DNA from: JANRKT01 sp033763355
GTDB lineage: Bacteria > Bacteroidota > Bacteroidia > Chitinophagales > Chitinophagaceae
Reading direction: 5' to 3'
DNA: 22,985 nt
Assembly (NCBI GenBank): GCA_033763355.1
Contig: JANRKT010000216.1
Coordinates: 1-22,985 of the forward strand
In this document: positions 16,022-22,985 of the stretch, in pieces
Numbering within the stretch: the first letter of the stretch is position 1
Layout: each line of letters starts with the position of its first letter
Notes under the pieces: model-generated
What the model was told of the DNA's origin: nothing
The model's input: the letters and a program-made list of their open reading frames with translations, nothing else
Databases searched by the model: none
Made by a program: the position numbers and the translations under genes

Positions 16022-16552
16022 TTATAAAGAGATATTTTTCTCCAGCACCACGAACTCCAGTGGCCGGGTGGGTACACCAAACTTTGTATCTGTTGGGAAC
16101 GGCCTTTTCTCACCCGTTAGTTTGTAGCCATGCCTTTCATACCATGCAATCAGTTCATGCCGCACAGAAATAACCGTCATAAAGATGGCATTGCAGTTTT
16201 GCTTCCTGGCATAATCATCAGCGGCCGACAGTAATATTTTTCCAATTCCTGCGCCCTGCAGTTCAGGCGAAACAGTAAGCATGCCGAGGTAAATTTTATT
16301 GCCTTCATTTTTCAGATATACGCAGCCATTGATATCCCCTTTTTCATTGCAGTATTTTAGCATGGCGGCCCCCGGCTTTGCCATCATTTCTTTCAGGGAA
16401 TTTTCATCAGTCCGCAATTCGCCTTCCAGCAAATGCGCTTCGGTTGTCCATCCTTTGGTGGAAGCTTCGCCGCGGTAAGCGCTGTTCACCAGTTTTACCA
16501 GTTCAGGAATATCAGTTAAAGATGCCGCGGAAATACCGGTAACATTCGTCAT
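16022..16552 (-). CDS. GNAT family N-acetyltransferase
   Basis: This 176-residue protein has the GNAT fold order: helix 1 (DIPELVKLVNSAYRGE), then strand 4 leading to the acetyl-CoA pyrophosphate loop, LTVSPELQGAGIG (92-104, motif A Q-x-x-G-x-G type), a following helix ILLSAADDYARK, and motif B ending HELIAWYERHGYKLTGEKR. It would transfer an acetyl group from acetyl-CoA to an amine; the substrate is unknown. The start at 16552 is supported because helix 1 begins soon after. A TATATTTG box lies only five bases upstream of the start codon, so the transcript may be nearly leaderless if that box is real. It is followed downstream by the SnoaL-like lipoprotein gene after 100 bases. Confidence 0.85.
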   Translation of the reverse strand: MTNVTGISAASLTDIPELVKLVNSAYRGEASTKGWTTEAHLLEGELRTDENSLKEMMAKPGAAMLKYCNEKGDINGCVYLKNEGNKIYLGMLTVSPELQGAGIGKILLSAADDYARKQNCNAIFMTVISVRHELIAWYERHGYKLTGEKRPFPTDTKFGVPTRPLEFVVLEKNISL

Positions 16553-16556
16553 GCTG

Positions 16557-16564
16557 CAAATATA
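16557..16564 (-). promoter_or_regulatory. Candidate Bacteroidota -7 box (TATATTTG) of the acetyltransferase gene
   Basis: On the minus strand this reads TATATTTG, an exact match to the TAnnTTTG consensus used by the Bacteroidota housekeeping sigma factor. A clear -33 TTTG is not seen upstream. It is the only exact match I found in the intergenic gaps. Its closeness to the ATG (five bases) is unusual. Confidence 0.35.
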
Positions 16565-16713
16565 GGGGCGGCGGGTAGTTCCTGGTAACCCATCTTCTGG
16601 GGAAAAGAATTATATTTATCGGTATATAGCATAGCGGGCAGGTTTAATTTTCCTCTCTATGAAACAGGGCTTCAATTGTGCAGTTACAGCCCCTGAAACA
16701 TTGATGTAGTTCC

Positions 16714-16907
16714 TCTAAAAAAATGTCGCCAAAAATATTTCAACCTTTTTTTTACCACCATCCCGGTTGTTACCGGTACCAACGGGGCAGCGAACGGGGA
16801 TTGAGTTATCGCTGAGTTATGATATTGTAAAGGGACATGGCGGGGAGTTGAAAGTAGAGACAAATGAGGATGAAGGAAGTGAGTTTATTATTTTGTTGCC
16901 TGCTTAA
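16714..16907 (+). pseudogene. Decayed 3' end of a histidine kinase gene
   Basis: The last part of a HATPase_c domain is still readable. An upstream piece gives PKIFQPFF; after a one-base slip in an eight-T tract it continues with TT. A 19-base stretch with a small palindrome (CCGGT/ACCGG, 16763-16776) then stands where the intact kinase has one Lys codon. The frame resumes as PTGQRTG and LSLSYDIVKGHGGELK, ending EFIILLPA and TAA at 16905-16907. The matching part of the intact kinase at 17667 reads PTGQGTGLG and LSLSYDIVKAHGGEIK. There is no start codon or kinase body upstream, so this is a remnant, not a gene. Confidence 0.8.
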
Positions 16908-16920
16908 TGAATTGACTGCA

Positions 16921-17003
16921 GAGGCGTAGCCTCGGTGTATTTTGTAACAACGGATTTTAATCCGTTGAAAGAATGAAGAACAAGAAATGAGTGCCGTAGG
17001 CAC
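16921..17003. repeat. Left hairpin array of the IS200-like element
   Basis: It contains three palindromes: GAGGC-GTA-GCCTC (16921-16933); nine-base arms CAACGGATT and AATCCGTTG around TT (16948-16967); and GTGCC-GTA-GGCAC (16991-17003). Two of the three have the loop GTA. The array begins 13 bases after the stop of the kinase remnant and ends 29 bases before the transposase ATG. Confidence 0.75.
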
Positions 17004-17032
17004 GACACATATTTCATAAAAAACAAATCAAC

Positions 17033-17494
17033 ATGGCAAACACCTATCATCAAATCTATCTGCAAACAGTTTTTGCAGTAAAATACCGCAAGGCTGTAAT
17101 TAATAAAGACTGGAAAAGCCAGCTCTTTGGAGTAATTGGCAATTTGATTAATGAAGCGAATTGCAAAACCATTATCGTAAACGGTGTAGAAGACCATGTG
17201 CATTGTTTTATAGGCTTAAAGCCGGTTGTATCTGTTTCGGAACTGATGAAAACAGTAAAAGCCAAATCCTCGAAATATATCAATGACCACTCATTAACGC
17301 CGGCACGGTTTGAATGGCAGGAGGGCTATGGGGTGTTTTCATACAGTCAGTCGGGAGTGGATGCAGTTTATAAGTACATCCTGAATCAGGAAGCACATCA
17401 TAAAAAGCAAACATTCAGGAATGAGTATATTGATTTTTTAAAAAAGTTTAAAGTTGAGTATGATGAGCAATATATTTTTCAGGACCTGATTTAG
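17033..17494 (+). CDS. tnpA: IS200/IS605-family transposase (Y1 HUH nuclease, TnpA)
   Basis: This 153-residue single-domain Y1 transposase (Rep superfamily) has the HUH motif His55-Val-His57 (GVEDHVHCFIGL). The likely nucleophile is Tyr115 in YILNQ (115-119), followed by EAHHKKQTFRNEY. It would cut and join single-stranded DNA at hairpin-marked ends. The length is full for the IS200 group, and no TnpB accessory protein is present. Family members of almost this sequence pattern (FEWQEGYGVFSYS) are common in Bacteroidota. The frame is intact with no stop or frameshift, so it could still be active. The flanks hold ordered hairpins, which raises the possibility that it handles REP-like palindromes. 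Confidence 0.93.
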   Translation: MANTYHQIYLQTVFAVKYRKAVINKDWKSQLFGVIGNLINEANCKTIIVNGVEDHVHCFIGLKPVVSVSELMKTVKAKSSKYINDHSLTPARFEWQEGYGVFSYSQSGVDAVYKYILNQEAHHKKQTFRNEYIDFLKKFKVEYDEQYIFQDLI

Positions 17495-17498
17495 AAAT

Positions 17499-17619
17499 GT
17501 GCCGTGCTTGCCTACCGGCAGGCAGGCCTGCGGCACTCTATCTAAAGCTGGCATGTTATACAACGGGTTGAAACCTCCCGCCAAAGGCGGGATTACAAAA
17601 TGGTTCGAGCCTACGGCTC
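17499..17619. repeat. Right hairpin array of the IS200-like element, with a nested palindrome
   Basis: GTGCCG (17499-17504) pairs with CGGCAC (17531-17536). Inside this stem's loop lies a second palindrome, TGCC-TACC-GGCA (17509-17520), extended by AGGCAGG. CAACGGGTT (17561-17569) then looks like half of the left array's palindrome. CCCGCC-AAA-GGCGGG (17577-17591) and GAGCC-TAC-GGCTC (17607-17619) follow. The 47 bases from there to the next ATG show nothing further. Confidence 0.7.
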
Positions 17620-17666
17620 TATAGTATGATATGATGATATGACACAAACTCAATAAAAATATTTTT

Positions 17667-20600
17667 ATGAAACCGCTGCATATCTTCCGCCTGCTTATTT
17701 TTTTTCTTTTATACTTTGAAGGTTTTCATTCCTTTTCGCATGCGCAGCATCCTGTGGAGCAGCCCGTTTTTACGCCGGTTCCGGCGCCGGGAGGGTCATG
17801 GGGAATAAGACGAATGTATGGCACACAGGACTCAAAGGGCTATATGTGGTTTGGGGCAATTGGCCTTCACCGCTATGATGGATACAGCTACAAATCTTAT
17901 TTTAATAATCCAGGGGACAGCACTTCATTGGCGTATAACCGGATTCAGGCCATTTTCGCTGACAGTAAAGATATTATTTGGGTGGGCACCAATGGAGGGG
18001 GCCTCGACCGCCTTGATCCGGAGACCGGTATCTTTACTCATTTCCGGAATGACTCTTCTGATTCAAAGACTATCAGCCATGATTGGATTTCTGCTATCAT
18101 GGAAGACCGGGAAGGAAAAATCTGGGTAGGTACCGAGGGCGGTGGCTTGAATCGTCTTGATCCAAAAACGGGAAGCATTACACGATTCAGGCATGACCCC
18201 AATGATTCTAATAGTTTGAGCAACGACGAAGTAAGGGCATTGTATCAGGACCGCCAGGGAACCATTTGGGTGGGTACCGGATTTCCATGGACAGGGGATC
18301 CAAAATGGAAAAAGGGCGGTCTCAACCGCTTTAACCCGGCTAAGCAAAACTTTACCCGGTTCTTACACGATCCCAAAGATCCATCCAGTTTAATAGATAA
18401 CAGGGTCTGGACCATTTATGAAGACAGTAAAGGCAGATTTTGGGTGGGTACCGCAGGTGATGGCCTGCATACAATGAACCGGGAAAAGGGAAGTTTTGAA
18501 AGGCACCGCTACAATGCAGCAGATCCAAATGGTTTAAGCCGTTCTCCGGTTAGAAACACAATAAGCTGGGTAGATGATCTGATAACTTTTATCGGGGAAG
18601 ATGCAGCCGGAGCTATGTGGATCGGCACTATTTCAGGTGGGCTAAACCGCTATGATCCTGTAACAAAAAAGATGCACCACTATATATCTCTCAAAGAAAA
18701 CGCAACTGATAAAAGCCAGATTACTTTTTTATCCTGGGGCTTTATTTCAAAAGACGGAGTGCTATGGGTTGCCGGCAGTGAGGGTGTTTACCGCCTCGAT
18801 CCTTTGCACAAAAAAATTCCCTATAAAGATATTGGCAGTCCTGTTCAAAGCCTGCTCCAGGACCGCAGCGGTAAATTGTGGCTGGGAACCGATCAGGAGC
18901 TTATAGTTTATGACTCTGCAAGGATAAACAAGAAAAGGTTTATTCATGATGCATCAGACACAGCAAGTTTAAGTTTCAATTCTGTGGGTTCAATATTTGA
19001 AGACCGGCAGGGTACTATTTGGATCGGAACAGGGATAGGCCTTAATCGTTACGATCAGCAATCACAAAAATTTAAACGTTACCTTAACAACCCTGCAGAA
19101 TGGATTGCTGCGTCAGTTAATAACATTAGCGTCATTTATGAAGACCGACAGGGATCATTCTGGATTGGAACAGAGGAGGGATTGGTGTTAATGAACAGGC
19201 AAACCGGAACATATACCAATTTCCGGCACAGCACAAACAGTACACTCGGGGAAGTTAAATCTACAGTTAAATGTATCAGCGAGGATAAAGCAGGTTATTT
19301 ATGGATAGGTACATACGAAAACGGCTTAAAACGTTTTGATAAAAGAAGCAAAAAGTTTGAGCATTATCTTCCGGGAACTAATGTACAAAGTATTATTGAG
19401 GATAAAGATTCCACATTATGGATTGGGACAAACAGGGGCCTTTATTCTTACAATCCTGTCAAGAATAGTTTTATACTTTATACCAACCAGGATGCTGGCC
19501 TCACGGGAGATATAGCTGTGTATCAAATGCTCGAAGACGATCAGCAATCTTTATGGATTAATACCGGCATTGGCCTTTTCAGGCTAAGGCATGATCGCAG
19601 TGAAGCCGGTTTATTCGGAAAGCGACACGGAATATTTGCCTCAAACTATACGACACAATCTAATTGCTTTAAAGGGAAAGATGGCGAGCTTTTTTTTGGT
19701 TATAATTTGGGCACAGGATACTACTCATTTTTTCCAGAACAGCTAAAAGGAAATACAACCGCCCCCGATCTGCATATCTCAGCATTCCGGCTCGGTGATC
19801 AATTAATAAAACCCGGCAAAGGCAGCCCTTTAAGTTTACCATTGTCACAAACAAAAGAAATCCGCCTGAACTACAATCAAAATGTTTTTTCATTTGAGTT
19901 TGCAGCCATCCATTACAGCAGCCCCGAAGACAACCGGCACCTGTTTATGCTGGAAAATTTTGACAATGACTGGCGGAAAGCAGGAGAAGAAAAAGCAGCT
20001 TACTATTACAAGGTGCCTCCGGGCAAATATATTTTTCGGGTAAAAGCTGCCAGCAGCAATGGCGTTTGGGTTGAGAGATCCATTGACATCATTATTTCAC
20101 CACCCTGGTGGAAAACATGGTGGGCTTATTGCATCTATGGCCTGCTGCTGATAGCCGCTGTCTTTACCATACACCGCATCCAGAAAAAAAGAGTGATTGA
20201 AAAGGAAAGGGAAAGAACAAGAGAAAGGGAACTGGCCCAGGCAAAGGAAATTGAGAAAGCATATGCAGAGTTAAAGTCCACGCAGGCCCAGCTTATACAA
20301 TCTGAAAAGATGGCAAGCCTTGGAGAGCTCACCGCTGGTATCGCTCATGAAATACAAAACCCATTAAACTTTGTAAATAATTTTAGTGAAGTAAGCAGAG
20401 AATTGATTGATGAATTAAAAAGTCAAAAGGAAAAATTAAAAAAGGAAGAGCAAGATGAAATACTAAACGATTTAGATGCGAACCTTGAAAAAATAAACCA
20501 TCATGGCAAACGGGCCGATGCCATTGTAAAAAACATGCTGCAGCATTCCCGCAAAAGCACGGGTCAAAAAGAACTTACCGATATTAATGCACTTGCTGAT

Positions 20601-21065
20601 GAATACATCCGTCTTGCCTATCATGGTATGAGGGCCAAAGACAAATCTTTTAATGCAACCATTGAGACTGATTTTGATAAAACCATTGGCACTATCAATA
20701 TTATACCGCAGGATATTGGGAGAGTAATTCTTAACCTTGTCAACAATGCGTTTTATGCAGCCCCCCTGTCCGCCACAGGCGGAGGGTTCAAAGACCCTGA
20801 CTACAAACATGAACCCACTATTTGGGTAAGTACAAAGAAAGTTGGTGATAAAGTTTTAATCTCTGTAAAGGATAATGGCCCTGGCATCCCTCCAAAAATC
20901 CTGGATAAAATTTTTCAGCCCTTCTTTACTACCAAACCTACCGGACAAGGAACGGGTTTAGGATTGAGTTTGAGTTATGATATTGTAAAGGCGCATGGCG
21001 GTGAGATAAAGGTAAATACTAAAGAATATGAAGGCACAGAGTTTACTATTGTATTGCCCGTATAG
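17667..21065 (+). CDS. Sensor histidine kinase with periplasmic two-component-regulator propeller and Y_Y_Y domain
   Basis: This 1132-residue protein has a signal peptide or N-terminal anchor (about 1-27), then about thirteen Reg_prop blades with the core W-(I/V)-G-T (for example IWVGTNGGGLDRLDP), enough for about two seven-bladed propellers. A Y_Y_Y domain (about 731-812), one membrane helix (about 820-840), a charged coiled coil (to about 880), a HisKA dimerisation domain with His894 (AHEIQNPLNF) and a HATPase_c domain follow. The last has N box VILNLVNNAF, G1 DNGPGIP (about 1069) and G2 GQGTGLGLS (about 1093). The propeller should sense an external ligand, often a glycan in HTCS-type regulators, but no receiver or AraC domain follows, so it is not a hybrid. 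It has 63 bases to the next kinase. The partner response regulator is not in the window. Confidence 0.93.
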   Translation: MKPLHIFRLLIFFLLYFEGFHSFSHAQHPVEQPVFTPVPAPGGSWGIRRMYGTQDSKGYMWFGAIGLHRYDGYSYKSYFNNPGDSTSLAYNRIQAIFADSKDIIWVGTNGGGLDRLDPETGIFTHFRNDSSDSKTISHDWISAIMEDREGKIWVGTEGGGLNRLDPKTGSITRFRHDPNDSNSLSNDEVRALYQDRQGTIWVGTGFPWTGDPKWKKGGLNRFNPAKQNFTRFLHDPKDPSSLIDNRVWTIYEDSKGRFWVGTAGDGLHTMNREKGSFERHRYNAADPNGLSRSPVRNTISWVDDLITFIGEDAAGAMWIGTISGGLNRYDPVTKKMHHYISLKENATDKSQITFLSWGFISKDGVLWVAGSEGVYRLDPLHKKIPYKDIGSPVQSLLQDRSGKLWLGTDQELIVYDSARINKKRFIHDASDTASLSFNSVGSIFEDRQGTIWIGTGIGLNRYDQQSQKFKRYLNNPAEWIAASVNNISVIYEDRQGSFWIGTEEGLVLMNRQTGTYTNFRHSTNSTLGEVKSTVKCISEDKAGYLWIGTYENGLKRFDKRSKKFEHYLPGTNVQSIIEDKDSTLWIGTNRGLYSYNPVKNSFILYTNQDAGLTGDIAVYQMLEDDQQSLWINTGIGLFRLRHDRSEAGLFGKRHGIFASNYTTQSNCFKGKDGELFFGYNLGTGYYSFFPEQLKGNTTAPDLHISAFRLGDQLIKPGKGSPLSLPLSQTKEIRLNYNQNVFSFEFAAIHYSSPEDNRHLFMLENFDNDWRKAGEEKAAYYYKVPPGKYIFRVKAASSNGVWVERSIDIIISPPWWKTWWAYCIYGLLLIAAVFTIHRIQKKRVIEKERERTRERELAQAKEIEKAYAELKSTQAQLIQSEKMASLGELTAGIAHEIQNPLNFVNNFSEVSRELIDELKSQKEKLKKEEQDEILNDLDANLEKINHHGKRADAIVKNMLQHSRKSTGQKELTDINALADEYIRLAYHGMRAKDKSFNATIETDFDKTIGTINIIPQDIGRVILNLVNNAFYAAPLSATGGGFKDPDYKHEPTIWVSTKKVGDKVLISVKDNGPGIPPKILDKIFQPFFTTKPTGQGTGLGLSLSYDIVKAHGGEIKVNTKEYEGTEFTIVLPV
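20764..20786. repeat. REP-like palindrome inside the kinase coding region
   Basis: TCCGCC (20769-20774) and GGCGGA (20778-20783) flank ACA, with outer CCC (20764-20766) and GGG (20784-20786). It encodes part of LSATGGGFKDP between the N box and G1 box, a loop of variable length in kinases. The form (GC-rich six-base stem, three-base loop) matches the intergenic CCCGCC-AAA-GGCGGG hairpin at 17577. Confidence 0.5.
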
Positions 21066-21128
21066 ACAAGGTGGAGTGTTAATAGTTACAGTGCCTGTCT
21101 TAAAAACAATAAAACCGTGTTACCGAAA

Positions 21129-22985
21129 ATGAAAATAAAATCATACATCAGCGGGCTTGTCATTGCAATTGTTCTTTTTTGCCCTTTGTTTATACATGCA
21201 CAAAATAAAACATTGGACAGCCTCCGGGCTGAACTTGAAAAGTATGCACGGGCTGCAAACTACCAGAAGGATACCAACTACATCAATACCCTCATCCTGC
21301 TGGCATTTAACTACAATTATGTCAATCCCGACAGCACCATTATCCTCAGCGGAGAAGCGATAACCCTTTGTAAAAACATCAATTACAACAGGGGAAAGGC
21401 CGAAGCAATGAAAAATACCGGGCTTGCTTACAATACAACCGGGGAATACGGCAAGGCGCTGTCCTTTTTAGAAGAAGCCCTTAAGATCAGTGAAAGTAAT
21501 GGCTATGTTTCCACTGCAGGAAAAATCTATCACAACCGGGGTGTGGTGTACAGCAATACAGGCAAATATCCCGAAGCGCTGGAAAATTATTTTAAAGCTT
21601 TGAAGATGCGGGAAGAACTGGGCGAAAAGCTTGGCATTTCATCATCAACCAATGGCATTGGCACAGTTTATTTTTACCAGGGCAAATATGATGATGCGCT
21701 GGATTATTATTTAAAAGCTTTAAAGGTTGCTGAAGAAATCAATTATAAGGCGGGCATTGAAACGGGTTATGCAAATGTGGGTGAAGTGTATGTACGGCAG
21801 GGTAAATATGGCCTTGCACAGCAAAACCTTGTTAAGGCGCTGGAAGTAATAAAGGAAACAGGCAACCTTGAAACAACCGCTTTTGTTTATTATTTGCTGG
21901 CATCCATTTACAGTAAAGAAAATAAGTATGATGAAGCCCTTTCTACCTACAGAAAAGTAACACAGGTGGCAACACAGGTAGGCAGCAGGGAATACATCGG
22001 CCGCGGCCTGCTGGGCATGGCATCCGTTTATCTTCAGCTCAATCACAGAGACAGTGCCCTGCATTATGTGCAGCAGGGTATTAAAACAGCACGTGAAATC
22101 AATTACACAGAAATACTAAGGGATGGCAATGAAATTTTAAGCAAGGTGTATGAGGCAAAAGGCATGGGCATGCAGGCCCTTCAGCACCACAGGTTATTTA
22201 AATTGTATGCAGACAGCATTAACAACCAGCAAACTGAGCAAAGGGCTGCTAACCTTGCAGCAGAATACGAGTATTCGAAAAAAGAGATATTGCTGAAATC
22301 TGAGCAGGCCAAAAAAGAAGCGGAATTCCAGAGGCAAAGCATCCAGCAGCGCTGGATCATATTTTCTGCTTTTGCAGCATTGTTTTCTGCACTGGTGGTG
22401 GTGTGGCTCATCTTCAGGAGCAGGCAAAAAGAGAAAACCGCAAACAAATTACTGCAAAGACAGAATGAGGAAATTGATAAACAAAAAACCGATCTTGAAA
22501 AAGCGCTGGGCGATTTAAAAGCCACACAGGCCCAGCTCATCCAGTCTGAAAAGATGGCATCACTGGGTGAACTTACCGCAGGCATTGCACATGAAATACA
22601 GAACCCGCTGAATTTTGTGAATAATTTTTCTGAAGTAAGCAATGAACTGATAGAAGAATTAAAAACTGTCCGGAGGAACTCCCTGGGAGAAAAGTCAAAA
22701 GTAAAAAATGAAAGAGATGAACAGTTAGAGGCTGAGTTGCTGGATGACATAGCGCAGAACCTTCAAAAAATAAACCACCATGGCAAACGTGCAGATGCTA
22801 TAGTAAAAGCGATGCTCCAGCACAGCCGCACAGGAAAGCAGGTAAAAGAACCCACCGACATTAACAAGCTGGCCGATGAATACCTGAAGCTAAGTTACCA
22901 TGGGTTTAAAGTAAAAGAGCCTGATTTTAATGTAAAGGTTAAAACAGACTTTGACACAAGCATAGGTAATATCAATATCATTCCT
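21129..22985 (+). CDS. Sensor histidine kinase with TPR sensor region, cut by window edge
   Basis: 619 codons run from ATG 21129 to the window end without a stop. It begins with an N-terminal signal sequence (about residues 1-25, MKIKSYISGLVIAIVLFCPL then FIHAQ). About six tetratricopeptide repeats follow (about 85-345, for example YSNTGKYPEALENYFKALKM), then a membrane helix (about 409-430), a coiled coil, and the kinase core with His488 (AHEIQNPLNF). The stretch from about residue 458 onward (ATQAQLIQSEKMASLGELTA) is almost the same as in the preceding propeller kinase. The ATP-binding domain is mostly beyond the edge. The periplasmic or membrane-proximal TPRs likely bind a protein or peptide, giving an input different from the propeller. 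It is probably co-transcribed with the preceding gene. Confidence 0.93.
   Translation, partial: MKIKSYISGLVIAIVLFCPLFIHAQNKTLDSLRAELEKYARAANYQKDTNYINTLILLAFNYNYVNPDSTIILSGEAITLCKNINYNRGKAEAMKNTGLAYNTTGEYGKALSFLEEALKISESNGYVSTAGKIYHNRGVVYSNTGKYPEALENYFKALKMREELGEKLGISSSTNGIGTVYFYQGKYDDALDYYLKALKVAEEINYKAGIETGYANVGEVYVRQGKYGLAQQNLVKALEVIKETGNLETTAFVYYLLASIYSKENKYDEALSTYRKVTQVATQVGSREYIGRGLLGMASVYLQLNHRDSALHYVQQGIKTAREINYTEILRDGNEILSKVYEAKGMGMQALQHHRLFKLYADSINNQQTEQRAANLAAEYEYSKKEILLKSEQAKKEAEFQRQSIQQRWIIFSAFAALFSALVVVWLIFRSRQKEKTANKLLQRQNEEIDKQKTDLEKALGDLKATQAQLIQSEKMASLGELTAGIAHEIQNPLNFVNNFSEVSNELIEELKTVRRNSLGEKSKVKNERDEQLEAELLDDIAQNLQKINHHGKRADAIVKAMLQHSRTGKQVKEPTDINKLADEYLKLSYHGFKVKEPDFNVKVKTDFDTSIGNINIIP

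Larger units (their letters stand above)
16921..17619 (+). mobile_element. IS200/IS605-like element with mirrored hairpin flanks
   Basis: An HUH transposase gene is bracketed by hairpins arranged as mirror images. Reading outward to inward on both sides are a GAGGC/GAGCC-type hairpin with a three-base loop, an ATTTTGTAA word whose centre is 16 bases from that hairpin's centre on both sides, a strong palindrome, and a GAGTGCCG-type hairpin nearest the gene. The outer edges are set by the outermost hairpins and are estimates. IS200/IS605 elements lack classical terminal inverted repeats and are recognised through subterminal hairpins. Confidence 0.7.

Noticed and set aside
16600..16713. A fuller histidine kinase gene upstream of the remnant
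   Set aside because: No HisKA, N box or G1 motif can be read in any frame before the segment near 16714.
17950..19600. A DNA-level tandem repeat or CRISPR-like array
   Set aside because: The periodic sequence is explained by propeller blades with the W-V/I-G-T core; there are no identical direct repeats with unique spacers.
17667..21065. A hybrid two-component system (HTCS) with receiver and AraC domains
   Set aside because: The propeller and Y_Y_Y architecture is HTCS-like, but the protein ends right after the G2 box with no receiver or DNA-binding domain.

Overview
The window looks like a chromosomal segment of a Bacteroidota bacterium, most likely Chitinophagaceae or a close relative. 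The reasons are AT-leaning coding DNA, start codons without Shine-Dalgarno sequences, the GlmU-like nucleotidyltransferase typical of that phylum, lipoproteins with Cys at residue 17, two-component propeller and TPR histidine kinases sharing one kinase core, an IS200-type transposase of the common Bacteroidota form, and an acyl-CoA-binding protein. The genus assignment is inference. No rRNA, tRNA or CRISPR array was seen.

Layout. 1-1148 (-): an NhaD-type Na+/H+ antiporter cut by the window edge. 1400-3693 (+): a GlmU-like beta-helix protein, triosephosphate isomerase and a hemerythrin-domain protein, tightly packed; the last two overlap by one base. 3839-6354 (+): a KefF-like quinone reductase and a KefB/KefC-type K+/H+ antiporter, convergent with an inward-rectifier K+ channel (6368-7336, -). 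With nhaD this makes the left third rich in monovalent-cation transport. 7446-10986 (+): a flippase, a GT4 glycosyltransferase and a methyltransferase, a small surface-glycan operon. 10996-11253 (-): acyl-CoA-binding protein.

11517-15069 (+): two lipoproteins (NTF2-like and cupin), a protein with two SnoaL-like domains, a small alpha/beta-barrel protein and a family-2 O-methyltransferase. These folds recur among tailoring enzymes of aromatic natural products, but no synthase is present and the pathway is unknown. A third NTF2-like lipoprotein and a GNAT acetyltransferase lie on the other strand (15361-16552).

16553-17666 is the structurally richest stretch. It holds the decayed 3' end of a histidine kinase, then an IS200/IS605-family transposase flanked on both sides by hairpins in mirror order, one of which contains a second palindrome nested inside it. 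Related REP-like palindromes lie at 15213-15250 and, in frame, inside the next histidine kinase gene. 17667 to the end: two complete-type sensor kinases in tandem, one with a periplasmic beta-propeller sensor and one with TPRs. Their kinase cores are near-identical in protein sequence and match the remnant upstream, suggesting duplication with sensor swapping. No response regulator is seen in the window.
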